Source: Syngnathus acus (lineage: Eukaryota > Chordata > Actinopteri > Syngnathiformes > Syngnathidae). Taken from it: a DNA stretch of 64,000 bases. Made by a program: the position numbers and the translations under genes. Of this stretch, positions 29,401 through 44,473 are shown piece after piece; the stretch's first letter is position 1; the number at the start of each line of letters is the position of its first letter. The notes under the pieces are model-generated. The model saw nothing but the letters and a program-made list of their open reading frames with translations, was not told where the DNA came from and did no database searches. The stretch lies in assembly GCF_901709675.1 (NCBI RefSeq), contig NC_051087.1, positions 8,024,884 to 8,088,883 on the forward strand, in the 5' to 3' direction.

Positions 29401-32400
29401 AGCCGCGTAACTCCATCTGACCACTTGCATGTGGACGGATCGCTGATGTTGTTGATATGAGAACACACACCACGGAGAAGCGTTTGTCTTCACGCAGCTG
29501 GCACATCCACCTGATCCGGACACCTGGTTGTTGCACTGTAACAAGATTACAAGTGTCATTTGTCCCCCCCCCTGTGGACAATTATCTGTCATTGATATCC
29601 ATGGAAGCGCTTGTGTTTTTTTTGTACATGTGCCAGCATCAAGAATGACATTGACCATTTGAATGCTTGACTGCAACATGAGCATGAGGCTTGAGGCACA
29701 AGATTAGGTTTAAAATGCTCACAGGCATGTTTTTTTTTTTTAATCTAGGTTGTGGCAGCATGGAGTTGGAAATGGCCATGAAATTCCATTAAATTCATCA
29801 TCTTCTGCATGTAGTGCTCTGTCATGTGTGAGCAGGAGTCTTAACCAGCTGACTTTGGGCGAGAGGCAGACTATACTCTGTATTGCCAGTCAATCATAGG
29901 GCACAACTGAATCCTTTAATAGGGCCTTGGATCACCATTTCATTTCCTAAAGTGTTTGATTCACTTCTTTCATTCCAAATTCACCCAGCTGATCACATGA
30001 TTTAGAACGTATAACTGCTATGCATTAGGTTACTCCAGGTTTTTCCATTTGGTGCATTCCTTCCATCCCACACCCTTCATGGTCAGATTCCTTCCTTCCA
30101 CGCATGGTTTTGTTTAGGAAATGGGCTGTTTGTTTCTTTGGTGTCATGGTGAGGTGCAAGGCCTTTTACCATCTGGTATACAATGCAATGCTGTGATTCA
30201 ATCAAAATCCCATTTACTTCCATTTAGTCCTTGTGATGGCCCATTATCCAACCATTCTCATTTCCTTATGTGCACGTACTTCTGTGTTTGCGTTCACGTG
30301 GGCTTTGCGATTGTTTCACAACGTGGGTTTTGCACATATCAAACACTGAAAGCAGAAGACTTACTTAGCCACATAACCAATTGTGTGTCCCTCTCGTGAC
30401 TCAGCAGTGGCACCTATACAGCATTCATGACATGCGGCAACAATATGAGAGAATTTTGCCACCTTTGTTGTTATTGTTGTTTTTGTTTCACAGAGACCAT
30501 CTTTTTCCTCTTAGCTTTGTTGGGTCGAAAATGTTACTCTAGCCTAGCCACGTCTAGTGCCAACATATGTAATGTTGTGTGTGGCTGTGTCTACATTTAT
30601 TTATTTATTTATTTATTTATTTCAAGATACTCCCCCCCCCCAAAAAAAATACACCATTGAATAATGTAGTATTACAAAAAGTTTGCCCGTGTGACTCGTG
30701 TTTATTCATTCTGAGAAGATACTCGCTTCATCTTAAATATTTTACTGTGACTAAAATGTTCCATCTCTCAGAAATTGCATGTGAAATGGAAACGAGTCGC
30801 ATTGGTTATCCTGTCACAGAAAACCTATTGAAAGACTTTAAAAGTTGCTATTTCACACCAAGACCACAACCAGAATAAAATGACTTTATTTTCTGAAAAA
30901 GTGTGTGATGTATGTGTATTTTGACATACTGATATCATTTTATGTAACTATTTGTTGCTTTCTTGCCTTTTCATATTTTAGCATGTCTGTATTTTTTTTG
31001 GTTGATGAACTCATTGCAACTGCCTCATAGTGAGGCATGCAGGATCAATTTTGGATGAATTATAGCATAACGATAGAGATGAAATTCCAAGCAATGATTG
31101 GATGCGGTTTACCAAGTTTCTTCCAAATGTTTCAAATTAAAATTCTGTCTAAATCTTTCTGAATTCACAGTACACAACTACAGTTCCTTAAAGTGTAAAC
31201 ATGCTTTTGCTGTAGAAATCAGACATCTGGTAGTGTGCTAATAATTACATTTCTATAAAGTTGTCACATTTTCATTGTGATGAGATGATGATAAGAGTTC
31301 CTGGAATGTGATGCGAGATGAAGGCTCTTTGTGGTGCTCCAAGTACTTGACATTACAGTAAAATAATTCATTTGCTAGACTGAGCTACTCAGTACCACGG
31401 GGCAGTTTAAGAAGAAGCACTTATGACGAGCTTATCTTGAAATGGGAAGAACATTCAATGGTCTTGGGAAATGAGTTTATGCAAACCATTCAAACCCTTT
31501 GCCCTGAAACACATTTAATAATGCAGTGAGGTTTGGAGCGGCGAGTGCCGAATGATGGAGCAAAGTGGCTATACTAGTATGTCGGACATTTTTATGTACA
31601 CTGACACGGATGTTTTGATTAGTAAGAAGTCAAACTAGCCATCTATTCTCAGTGAAAAAATAATTTAATTTCACAGAAGAATACAGGATTTCATCTAACC
31701 AGGTTCAATGTTGATAATGAATGGATGACTTAGTTTCATGAAGATACGTACCTTCCATAAGCATTATCTGCTGTAGAAATAATCTGAACACTACATCCCG
31801 TTCTCTCTCTCTGAATTATTGAACACATTCCTGACAAAAGCACAAGGGGCATTAACACAATAAACAGGGTTAAAACATCAATGCCGCAGCATAATACACA
31901 CAGCTGGAAGAAAATAGTAACAAAAAAGGTAATTTAGGATAAATAAAGGATTGTGCTTGTTATGTCATTATGACGAATATAACATGAAACATAATTTTGC
32001 TACGGTCCAGTCTGCATAATCTCTAGTTGGCTGATAGCACACTTTTGTTTTATTGATTTATTTATTTATTTTTTTAAATCCACATTCCAATGTCATTATT
32101 CCATTACCGTCCTTTGCTTATGGTACCTTCGATTGTGGATTCTACCGCAGTGTTTGCAAGTTTCCCTCTCAGATACCACAAGTACTGAATGTGACCTCTG
32201 TGACCTCTTCGAATGGCTTAACTCTGTAAACTCTTCTGGGCTCTTTGCAACGAATGGACTTTCACTGTACATTTAAGTTAATCACAAACAAACAAATTTA
32301 ATTAAGAAGTGCAGACAACGTTTCTCCCAGCTACAGACATATAAAGCATGCTAAAGATAGCTATATGCGTCCACGCTTCATTATGATCTCTCGTTTCTGT

Positions 32401-35400
32401 GGCAACCATCGCTATCCATGCTTGCCACTGCCCTATAGCAAGGTGGATTATAGCGCTGTGGTGATTGTAGTGTAAGACCCTCCCCAGGATAACTGTCAAA
32501 TAATGAGCCAGATGATGAAGTCTTACCTTCCCTTAAGCTTCACCACACCAATCAGGTCTTTGCAGTGTGTTTTCTAAGTCCCCCCGCTTGGACACATTCA
32601 TGTAAATAGCCTATGTTTACTTTCATTCAGCATTCCGTTACATGCTTTGCATCATGTTTACACATCTGGTTTAAAAATACCAACTAAACTTTTGTTTTTT
32701 TCACAAAGACGTGTGAGTGTGTTTATATGTTAGATATTAATTTAAAAACTCTTTAGGCTCCAGCATAGCACACTCAAAACCCTCGTGAGGAAAAGCAGTT
32801 GAGAAAATGGATGGATATTTTATTGTGAATATTTTATTGTGATACAATTCATTCAAACCCTCACACTGGCTTTCTGTTAGTCAAATCTTGCTATTGGTCT
32901 GTAAATCTCCAAATGGTCTTGAACCAAAACATATGGAAAATGTAGCATCCAGACGTCTCAGGCCTCTGACGGATCCATTTTATGTCGGCAGAACCAGTAC
33001 CAAACAACATTTATTATGTGCCTCACCTGTGCAACAAACTCCCTGAATAGCCAAAATCTGCTCAAACGGGTTGATTAAGTAAAACTATTCACTGTTCTCC
33101 TTTTTTAAATTCCTAATATCATAATATTTACTTAATTACCATGTTTTCCAGACTATAAGTCAGTATTTTTCATAGTTTGGCTGGGGTGCGACTTATACTC
33201 AGGAGCGACTTAGGTGTGAAATTAATAACGCATTATATAATTTCCAATGTAATTTTCACACTAAACCCAAGACTGCCTAGGCCTGTGGAATAATTTGAAC
33301 TGCAACTGACGATGAACCTGACGTAAGCAACGTAGAAGAGGAAGCACCCCATCTTCTCCCTCCGGAATTAGTGGAGTTATTTAAAAGTGACACAGAGGAT
33401 GAATATTTCATTGGAATTAGTGAATTGGAGTGATGGATGGTTTGGTAAAGTTGTTAGCATATTATTTATGCTATAGTTACCTGAATAACTCTTAATATGT
33501 TACGCCAGGCACATTCTCAGTTCGTTGTTTATGTTTCATGTGACGTTAGCATACCGTACAATTATTCAACCTGTTGTTGCCTCTATTCTATTTTTTATAA
33601 ATTTGATCAATTTAATAAATTTCCCCCAAAAATGCAATTTGTACTCCAGTACGACTTCTTTATTATGCATTTTATGGCTGGTGCGACTTGCACTCCAGAG
33701 CGACTTATAGTCCAGGAAATACGGGAATATTTTGTTTCTCTTTGTGTAATGTGTTTTATTGTGATATTAAATTAATGTGTTATGTTAAGCGTTTTGAATT
33801 GTCTTGTAATGTGCTATACCAATAAACTTGCTTTGCCTTACCAGTCATGTAGGTACTAAATGACTTAAACAGGCGGCATACTGTTGTAGATCACATGATG
33901 CTAGCAATGTAAATCATGTGATGCCCCCATAAAATAAAGCCTCTACTTTTCCAGCGTTTACAGTAAAGCTTGCAATGTTTGGTGCATTGAATCATGTAAA
34001 TAAGGGGCCATTGACCAAGGCAAAGAGCTTCTTCTCAGGTATTTTGTTTTAATGTGACACCAGTTTTATACACACTTCTGTATAAACACATTTAGTTCAA
34101 ATCTTCTTTATTATGTTATTATTGATAAACAATTATCTATGTAAAGACTGTTGCTCAACCTAACCCATCATTCATATATATTACTGCATATATTGCTTTA
34201 TTACATATTATTATTATTATTATTATAAAAGCCCCAATGTGTTAGAGAAAAAAATGAGGGCAGATTTGGAATTAGCACATAAAATTAATCTAAGAGAAAA
34301 AAATGAGGGCAGATTTGGAATTAGCACATAAAATGAATCTAATTGAATCTGTAATTATAAAGATACAAACAATTATATTTGTGACATATATCACATTATC
34401 TCATGGCACATCACAGTCAAGGATCAAACTTCTTGGCTCAAGATATCCTGGCTTTGTTTTCAACAGCTTTTAGTATGAAGCATAAAACTCAGAAGTGTGA
34501 AAGTATTTTGGTTTTCTAATGTCAAACAGTTGGTATGTTGGCGTTCTAAATTCTAACATGCAAAGATTCAGTGCCTCCTGTGTGTGTTTTGGTTGTGGAG
34601 AGTTTCCATAACAACTGTGCATCTATCTTAGGTTGAACCGCTTTAGGAAAGAAACCAAATACTCTCATCTCAATCATGTTATGTTCATTTCAAAGCTGAG
34701 GTTGAACAATTGAAGAATGTATTTTATTTACACCATGTCCCTTCTTCTCATCACACTTAACCATGTTTTTACTCTTTTCAATATACATTTATGACTCTGC
34801 AAGCAAGTTTTATTACTGCAGCAACATATTCCTAATGAATTCCTCAGAGTATTGGTGTATTTGTTGTCATTGTTCTTCCTTGGCATCCTTAGATATATCT
34901 CGAGTCGCTCGTTTCCATCCATCAATCGTCGTGCACATATTTTCCCCCTTATTTGTTGCTTTCCAGCTCAAGACGTTTGTTCAGCGGGAGCAGGCATCTG
35001 ATCACCTCCCACACATTTCTTTTTATATAGACATTCCTTAGTGTGCGTGCATGTTTCACGTTACCACCTCCCTCTCACTTGGACACAACTCTTTCATGTG
35101 CTTTGTGCCAAATTGACTCGCATCACTGAGATGTGGATTGTTTTTCTATTCATGCTGTCATTGCAAATAGATGAAGTTGACTGTTCTCTAAATGGAAAAA
35201 ATGTGAAAAGCGCAAGACTTTGCCAATGCCAAAATTTGAAATTGAAAGGTGCAGTCTGTGATACCCAAGCTGTTAGCAAGATTAGAATTTTGCCGCACGT
35301 CCTATTCCAACCAATGAAAGAAAAAAACTAGACAGTTGTTGAAGTCAGATGGACTAGCATAACTATCACTTTTTATTTCATTGAGAGTGTTAACGTTTTC

Positions 35401-38400
35401 ATGCACTTCATTTTTTCGTTTGTAAAATTGGTTCAGTAGTTTGTCAGCGACATCTTTCTCATACAAATAATGAAAAACACAAAAAACAACCCCCAACTCT
35501 TTCCTTCCGCTCCCTATATGTTCCTTTCATGTTTGTGTTTTTCTACTCAATATTTCCCTTCTGTATGCATTCAAAGCTCATGTTTGGACATCCCATCAAA
35601 TGTTTGAGCAGGGTGCAAAGTATCTTTAGCAGAAAACAAAAAAAGTAGAACAAAGTGTGGTTTGTCTCTCTCCAGCATCTAACTTTCTCAGTTGTCATTG
35701 GCTGCGTCACTTTACCACTTATGTGTCATACTTTCCGAAGCCTCATATAAGCAACTTTTGTTTGCTCCATGTGACTTGAGCTGTATGTGTTCACAATTAG
35801 CGTGATTGCTTATATCACATAGTCTCACTTCTCTGTGAATTGTCAGTTTCTTGTTAAATCAGTGGTGAGCTGTGAGTTTCAAACCCGAGCCTCCAGTGGA
35901 TATTGAAGTCACCTCAATCATCTCTTAATATGTCACATTAGAATGTACCAAAAAAAACAACACTGTATAACACAGATGAAGAGGCAGAGGCATTTCATGA
36001 ATTTGAGCATGAATATCATTTATTATTTAAGTATTATCAAAGCAAAAAACACAGTTGCTGTTATCTTCCAATATATCACTCCTAACCTCCGCACTGCAGT
36101 AAAGTAATATTCATCTACATAAAAACTTGAAATAAATAACATCATACTCACCAGAGAACCTGATGCAGAGGCAGCAGACCTCCTTTCTCTGCTCCTTCCT
36201 GTTCTACGCGTACAAAAGGGCCACAGCACCAACCCTGCCCCCCCCAATTCCATTGGTAAATGTATTAGTTACACATTTATCGGCTGATCAATGATAGCTA
36301 GCATTACCCGGGAGAACTGCGCCAAATCCGTTGGTACTATTCTCTAAGTCTTAAATTTCATACAGTGAGGTCAGTGGGTCTGGAAAAAAAGAGCAGCAAC
36401 CTCAGGTACCCCTCTGAAAACCAGACCTAAATGAGTGTGTGTGTTTTATTAACTTAATCAATTGAAGGACTCAAATGCATATTAATTACTGCATCCCTTC
36501 ACCCTCTATGTACTGTATTTGTTTATTTTATCTTTTAATTAATTTTTACAATTCCCCAAGCTCATTTGTCATCATAAATTAGGCCTACATGCCTGGATTC
36601 CAGCCATGCGGTCAATTAGAAAGATTGGTATTCACTTTATGGCTTACATTGTACTTATCTTTTTCTAAGCTTGATCCAAGTCATGGGTTTGTGTGAAAAG
36701 CACTTTTGTAGCATCTTTGGAGATGAATGACGCAAGCAGGGGACTGGGAACTGGTCCAGAGGGCTGAAACACATGCTGCGGCCTCACGTCACGTTCCCTC
36801 TGTTTGTTTACTGCCCCCCCACCCTTATTTCATTGGATGCCTCCGTTTAACTGAGGGAAGAGGGTGGAGGATGGCCAACGAATTTGATTTACGGGTATGT
36901 TGCTGAGAAGAAAGTAGTTGCGAGCAACCACTCTTGTGGAAATTTAGTATAATACATTCTTGAATTTAATACCCTCCTAAAATGCAGAAATTCTTAGCAC
37001 ACATTGTTCAGTGCTTTCTCTTGTTTTATTTTCACTGGTGAAAATGCTTCCTCAAGACTGGTGACCGTTTCAAGTACCGTATTTTCCGCACTATAAGGCT
37101 CACCGGATTACAAGGCGCACCTTCAATGAATGGCCCATTTTAAAACTTTGTCCATATATAAGGCGCACCGGATTATAAGGCGCACCTTCAGTGAATGGCC
37201 CATTTTAAAACCTTGTCCATATATTTGGACACGCCTGCCGTAGTGGCTCAATATTGGTCCATATATAAGGCGCACGGGATTATAAGGCGCACTGTCGGCT
37301 TTTGAGAAAATTTGAGGTTTTTAGGTGCGCCTTATAGTTCGGAAAATACGCTAGGTCGTTTCAAGTCTTTTTTTCCACAATAATTTTTAGGGCCAAATAT
37401 GTTTTTTCCTGGCCTTTATTTTACTTTACAATGAAGCCTAGTACACATGAGCTTTGACAGTGTTTTTAGTGTGATAAAATGTAAAATTGAGACCCCTGTT
37501 GTTAATCCAACTAATTTCGAGTGCATCACTGGTTACATTTGAAATTTTCAGGACCTCATGCTTGGCTCACTGTGTTAAAATGACATTTCAACAATATTTG
37601 TCACTATAATTTGGGGAATATCTTCACCAGCAGTAATTTATTTGCAACCGTACATCATGTAGGTAACTTAAGTGTATGCAGCAATGTCTCTGTTAGACTT
37701 AAAGGAAGTCTCTGGGATTCTTGTTTCCAGGACCGCTGCAGAAAATTGTGGACAAATCAACAACATACACACCCAACATACACACCCCAACGCACACAAA
37801 CACGCACACTGGTTTCCTCGCCTTGACAGACTGTTCCTCCCAGCAAGTCATTGAAATAGACACTCAGTGAAGGGAGTCCTATTGATCTACCAGCAGGCAG
37901 TGAGGTAAAAGAGCTCATTAGCGCTTTAGTCACACTCCTTTGGGCTGGCTTGCCCTGTAGCGTGACTGTGCTGCATTGTGAATGTCACAGACATCACTGG
38001 CTTACTAAATTTGCTGAATGACATCTTGCAAGTTCTAGGAAAATGTCAATAGTGAAAAGGAAAATTTACAATCTTCTTCTGATTTTCCCAAAAATTCTAA
38101 CGTCCTCATGACTTCTATTGCTTATTTTCTATGACTCCAGATATAATGAGGCATAACAGGAAAGTATTATAATTATTTTTAAAACAGTTTTGATCTCATT
38201 AGTAACACTAAAAGGGGGTAAAAAGAGGTGGTAATATTTGGACTCTTGTTTTAAATGAACATTAAAGTGTACTTGGGTTGAGGAGCTTGTCAAGTTGCCA
38301 TATGCTGCATAAACTTTGGAAGTTGAGGAGAATTTGGTTGTTTATATTAGGATGTCACGTAAAATAGTCTAGCATTGGTGTCCTGGATGTTCTATTGAAT

Positions 38401-41400
38401 ATTGGTAGGAACAAAAATAATTGAATTCCTGTTGAGAAATATGCCACGCATTACACTACCCACTGTCTCCCTGTAGTGTGCTCCCCCCTTCCACGACGTG
38501 GGGGCGATTGCAATTCCATTGGCAATCCCGGCCTTGGAGAAACGTCTTCCTCGCGTCTCCCGACTACGGTTAGCTAGCAAGCAAGAACGGACAACAGTAC
38601 TGTACATTTTTTTACTGTGCTGCTGTTGGTGCAATTAAAGATGTCTGAGCCAAAGACTAAACGTGCCATGTATCATTTGCTTTTCAATTCCCAAAACACG
38701 GAGCAAATTGTGTGAACACAGCCTAATGCTTATTGGAAACTTACTGAGAGACCCATTGAATGTCTGCTAGATAATCTTGTCAGTGAGCATACTTGGCATA
38801 CTGCAACCTTGTCACTTGGGCCATGGTGTTTTTATGTGGACTAGTAGCATGTGCTTGGTTTTTCCTTCACAATTGTGTGGTAGCTCTCCACCTTTTAGCC
38901 TTTGTCCACTAGCATTTAGAATTCATTTAATGAGTTCCCGGAAATGACATCTATTATTTGCTTCTCAGGAAGCTCTGCGATGAGTGAAAGGAAAGCAAGA
39001 GCCAAATTGGATTGCATCCCGTTTTGGTCAAATGCCAAATGAACGCATTTGTATACTTCAACTGTGGTTTTCTGTCTTTGTGTTTTTGTTCCTGCTGCTG
39101 ATTCATTTGTGGATGTTTTGGACACAAAGTGAAGGGATTCCAAAGGGAACACTTTAGTTAGACCATTTTTGGCTTCCACTCTGGGAGTGAGAGCGCCCAC
39201 ACTGAGAGGAAAGGGGCCTCTTGCTGGCATGGTCATTTTCATGTTGCTAGGCATTTGCATACTGGACAGTTTGCTTAAGAAAAAAAAGTAGCCAAGGAAA
39301 ATTCAGTACCATCCTGTTTTTTTGTCCATTATTACTTAGTTTAACTTTGAGTCATCTCTGTTTAACCTGTTTTGACATTCCCCTGTTAAACTGCACATAA
39401 AACATGTAATTGGCGGCCCTCAAGCACCGAAGCTGGACATCCCTGGGTCAGTTCATCTGCCTCACAGTTCTGAAGTTATAGATTCTGGTCTTCCTGTATG
39501 GAATTTGCATGTTCCCTACATGTCAGCGTGTGCTTTCTTCTCTTTGCTTTTATCACACATTCCAAAAACATACTTGGCCGATTAATTCAAGACTCTAAAT
39601 TGTCCGCTAGTGTGAAATGTTGTCTATTTGTGGCCTGCATTTGGCTGGCGACCAGTTCAGCGTGTACCCTGTCTCTCGACCAATGTCAGCTGGGATATGT
39701 TCTAGCACACCCGTGACACTAGTGAGGAGAAGCGGTACAGGGAATGGATGGTTGGATGTTCATCCATGTGAAGGAGTTTTACGTCCTGAACGTTACAGCA
39801 ATAACTATAATTAACTCTTTTTATTTTGGTTGCCTTGGTAGCGCCACTAATTCCTTGTGACTAACAAATTGTGTTTGCGCTTGAGTGAAGACTTGAAGAC
39901 GTGTGCATTAGTTTCCCTTATCTCTACACTCGTTAGCTTTACAAACCGCAGAGCCAATTTGGGACAAAGTCACAAAAGCCTAAATTGCACAGAGGGCTGG
40001 CTGCTCACAGATCAACGCGTGCTCCCAAGGATAACAGTGAGCAACAGTACAGTTTAGAGCAAATTGACTAATTTTGTTTGCAGATTTCAGTCAGCAGCAG
40101 AAACCAGATGAATACTTTCTCATTATTCTGATGTTTGAGCGCAAACATTTAGTGTTTCATATACAAGAGCCTCATAAAATGCCTAATCTACATCATCATT
40201 TTTTTTGCTCCTTCATATCAAATCAGCACAAATATGTACTATGGATCTGTTCACATTTTAAAACATGTACTCCGAAGTGGCAAAAAATGGAAGCAAGCGG
40301 TAGGCCTAACAGATTTTGTGGAGGCTGTAAAAGTCACACAGCTCTGTGTAGGCGATTTGAATTGACACACAAAGCTATTTTGGACTTTGATGAGTACAAA
40401 ACAATTCAAAATAGATCTTTCCAATGGTGGGGGTTAGAAAGTCACGATCAAAAGAATTGGTAAGAATGCCTGAATAGAAAAGCAACATCCGTGCCGGCAC
40501 TTTATATTGATGCTGATACCATTTCTCATCTCACCAGCATCACACATGGTTTAACTATTGACCACTTTCCATATTAAAGGTTTTTGGAGCTTGGCATCTC
40601 GAAAGATGCTGAGGCTGGTTTCGGATGTACTGTATTGTGCTGAGAAAGTAACACTGGCCCTGTGGACAGACATGAAGAGCCATTCAGAAGAACATCACAT
40701 CAGCAGTGGGCACTACAAAGGGTGTTGATGTCAGCGTTGGGTGAGATTGAAGGAAGAGAGCATGTATAGTCAGCGGAGGGTTGTGCAGCTGACAGAGAAA
40801 CATTTATGACCAGGAAGAATTGACTGCTGTTCTTGTGTGTTTGTGCATGATGTCTGTGAAATTTTAATGTCAGTCTGTTGTCGTCCTTCTGTCAACAAGT
40901 CCTAGGCTACATTGTTAGAACTAGAAGTCAGAATGGTACCCCAAATCCCAATTCACTATTCATCTTGACATTGGTGAATTAGTTCCAAATTGATTTGTAT
41001 CTTTTGCACTCTTTCCCTCAAGATACGTTTCCACAGATATGGAAAATCCAAATGCTAAATGGAGTGCACTTATATAGTGCTTATAGCATTCCCAAAGCAC
41101 TTAACAAAGCCTCTCATTCATTTACTTGAAAGCTATTGAACTGGAAAGTACAGCGGCAGCCACTGGCGTACTGAAGGCTGGTTGCTGCTGCTTTAACTAC
41201 TTTGCAATTTTGCCAAAGGTAGAATCTGGATCGGTTACTGCGTCTATTGGTGCGGTACAACTTAGTTAGTCTTCTGGGCATACTCCCTTCGCTTGTTACT
41301 GTGTGATTTGATGCTGATTAGCTGGCCAATTACATAGCGTACACACTCACCCACTTCCAAGTATACGTATCTGCACAAGTATTACCTCCACAAGATGTAT

Positions 41401-44400
41401 CTGCCGCCCCCCGCATTCCAACGTCACACATTGAGCTTCTCACTCAAGAGACAGCACACGCGACATGACTTGCTTTGTTCTGATAAGAGTATGACATTTA
41501 TTTATTATTTGACATTTGCTCTTCCACTCAAATAAATATTTGAATTACCATCGATTTGTGCACAGCCCTATTGTTAGAACAGTATAGATTTGTATTGCTT
41601 TCAAAATTTGAGAACCATTTGTTGATGCCACATTATTTATTTATTCTAAAAATGTTGTGTATTCTGATAGTAGTTTTATTTGTGGTCTATACATCGGCCT
41701 GAAGACCTTTTCCCAGAGCTGGATTGTGCATTAAAGGTGAACATGCATTTTGAACAGTGTTGAACTATAAAAAGACCCAAAAGTAACTATGGGATGAAAG
41801 AGGAGGCAACACACACCGACACACACACAAACATACACACACACGCACACTCCCAGTGGGCATTCCCATCAAAGCTGCCTTCACTCAATGTGACCTTTTC
41901 ATTTGAGTTGCGTTTACTCACCAAGGCCCTCCCTAGTCATTTACCCACATGATTAGCCACTGCGAGCACACAACAAATGAGGCCACTCATGCAAGAAAAA
42001 ACGATTGGTCGTTTCCCAAAAAATATATACTAGCTCACTGGTACATCATATCTAATAGTGAAACAGATGGTGTCTTCAAAAACTATTGAACGCAATGTGC
42101 CAGATCCCAAACAGTGTCTAGACACAAAATGTAGAAGCACAAAATTGAATCCGTGAAAAGGCATCTTGGAGTGCATAAATGTCTCAAGATGTGACACCTT
42201 AATGGCACAAATTGCTGTGTGCAATGTCTTATGTAGCAAGGTAGAATGGCATGTCCTAATTTTATACAGTGCAAACCATATACATATATGCATACTTCCG
42301 TAGACTGTGTATATCTTGTTGAACAATTCCATATTTTACTATTTATGCGTGAATTTCTTGTCATTCTTATTTTGCATCATTGGAACAATAACAGAGTGGC
42401 CATTTTTATTCTACCGAGTATGCTATTTGACAGTCTGGTGGTCACAGTGACAATGGCAAAGTATGAGACAAGTTGAATGTTCAAGAGCAGCTTGTGAGTA
42501 TGACAAGTAGATGAAAGGAAAATGGGCGAAGGCGAAAGGAAAAAGGATACGTTTGAAAATTGGCGAAGGGAGAAAAAAGGGTATTTGAAACAAAAACGAC
42601 ATTGTTGAAAGTGTCAAAAAAGGGTGTTTAGGTGCAATTTTCCTCTCGCCTCTCTCAGTAGTGTGGTTGACTACCTTCCCTGTAAATTCAAAGCTTGTGA
42701 AGGTCAGTTTGCCTGTCTGCGTATTGTTTTCCACAGAAAATAAAAAAAAAGTCAAAGTCTGCTTTATTGTCAATTTCTTCACATGCCAAGACACACAAAA
42801 ATGCTATGCATACGTCGACGTACGAGTGGTCCAGGCGCGAAATACACCACCAAGCCTTACAATTACGATAATTCTGTAGTTTTTGCGTTTTTGGTGAGCT
42901 TGTCAGAAAGCCATCACTTCAAAATAGAATTTTTCTCTTCATTATTGTATGCCCTCTTCATACTGTTTCATTTTCTGCCCCGTCACATCTGTCATTTATT
43001 CTGTGTTCTTTCATCCATCCTCTCCTTGCGTGCTTTGTTCTAGCTGGGACATCACCACCTACCTACCTTCTCTGTTGTTATCCATTTTTTAGGTCTCTGT
43101 TCCTCCTCTGCTTTTCCCTGACATAAAAAATGAAGCCCCTTCATAAATTTGGTATATATAAGTCTCAAAGTACAAAAGTTTTTCTTTTTCTTCTTAACTC
43201 TAACTTTCCCACTTATAATTATGACTTCATCAGAGCCAACTGCCTGCCACGGCGCTGTCTTTGTTTGCCCCTTCAGCGCGGGTGCAACTAGATTTTATGG
43301 ACAGGTGGGCACGATGCCAGCGGTGGTGCCAAGGAAATTTTTTTTTTTTTTTACTGTACTGGAATAAAAAGTGTAATTGCACATCCACTACAGTAGGTGG
43401 CATTAGCACTTTAATTGTCGGAGTGTGAGCAGGGAGTATGAGATTTTTTTTGCCCCCCTAAAATAAGCCTAACAATGCCACTACCCTAAAATAACACTCC
43501 AGTTAAAATGTAATTATCTCTATGGAAACTTGGAGAGCTTTACATTTACTCGAACAGTCGATTGATTCGCATTTCAGACCGATTGGCATTGTTCTACTCA
43601 TTTGTTCTCGACAAGCCCTGTTTGTAAAACATGTTTATTGATTTGGCCCGAGATCGCTTTTCTTGAATCAAAAGATTTATTGCATAATCTTATATCTTAT
43701 CCATACGTACTATCATACTATCAGCTGGGGGTTTCTGTGATTTGTGAACCCGATTCTGGTATATCTGCTGAAGGAAGGTCTCACACATCTTTTCCTTTCC
43801 GTGGTTATGAATTAATTGTTCACACTATGTGAATCCTTAATGTATATAGTTAATGACATTGCGGGGACCGAAAATGGCAGAGGAGACATTCAAGGGAAAG
43901 CGAGAAAACCTATGAATGCATACACCAACGTGCACTCACAGACATGCTCACAGACATCTTGTCACACTTTTCCCTTGTCGTGTAAGCAGGCCGCAGCAGG
44001 TGTGTGCGGTTTCTTTATATCACAACGCGCGACTACAACTTTCATGTCAAGATCAGTAACTAATTGGGTTTTAGAAAGCTGGATCTCTGTTATTACAAGC
44101 CATTGTTCAATCTTAGTTTATCTGCAGCAGGAGGTGGAGGCATTGCAAGTGCACACACAGCAGATGCCACAGATTGCTTGATGTTATCATGCTCAGATGG
44201 CTTGCACCAATAACTTTCAATTGCATTTATCACTACCAAGTACTCATGCGCAATCTTTGCGGTCGTGTTTTACCCTTTCTTTCTGCTTTACCCTTCTGTC
44301 ATGTATGCTCCTACTAATTACACTCCTTGTACCCCTATTGACTCGCGGGCTTACAACTGAAGAATAATCTTATCTAGAGAGAGCAGCCCAATGCACAGTC

Positions 44401-44429
44401 ACTTGCCCAGTTGATTAAATGTGCGCAGA

Positions 44430-44473
<44 letters not shown>

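Noticed and set aside
40074-40463. 129-codon open frame as a nested gene in pitpnc1 intron 1
   Set aside because: No recognisable domain, ordinary AT-rich intron composition, no splice or promoter context.
42423-42794. Minus-strand 123-codon frame
   Set aside because: Phe/Leu-rich translation of A/T-rich sequence; no protein similarity recognised.
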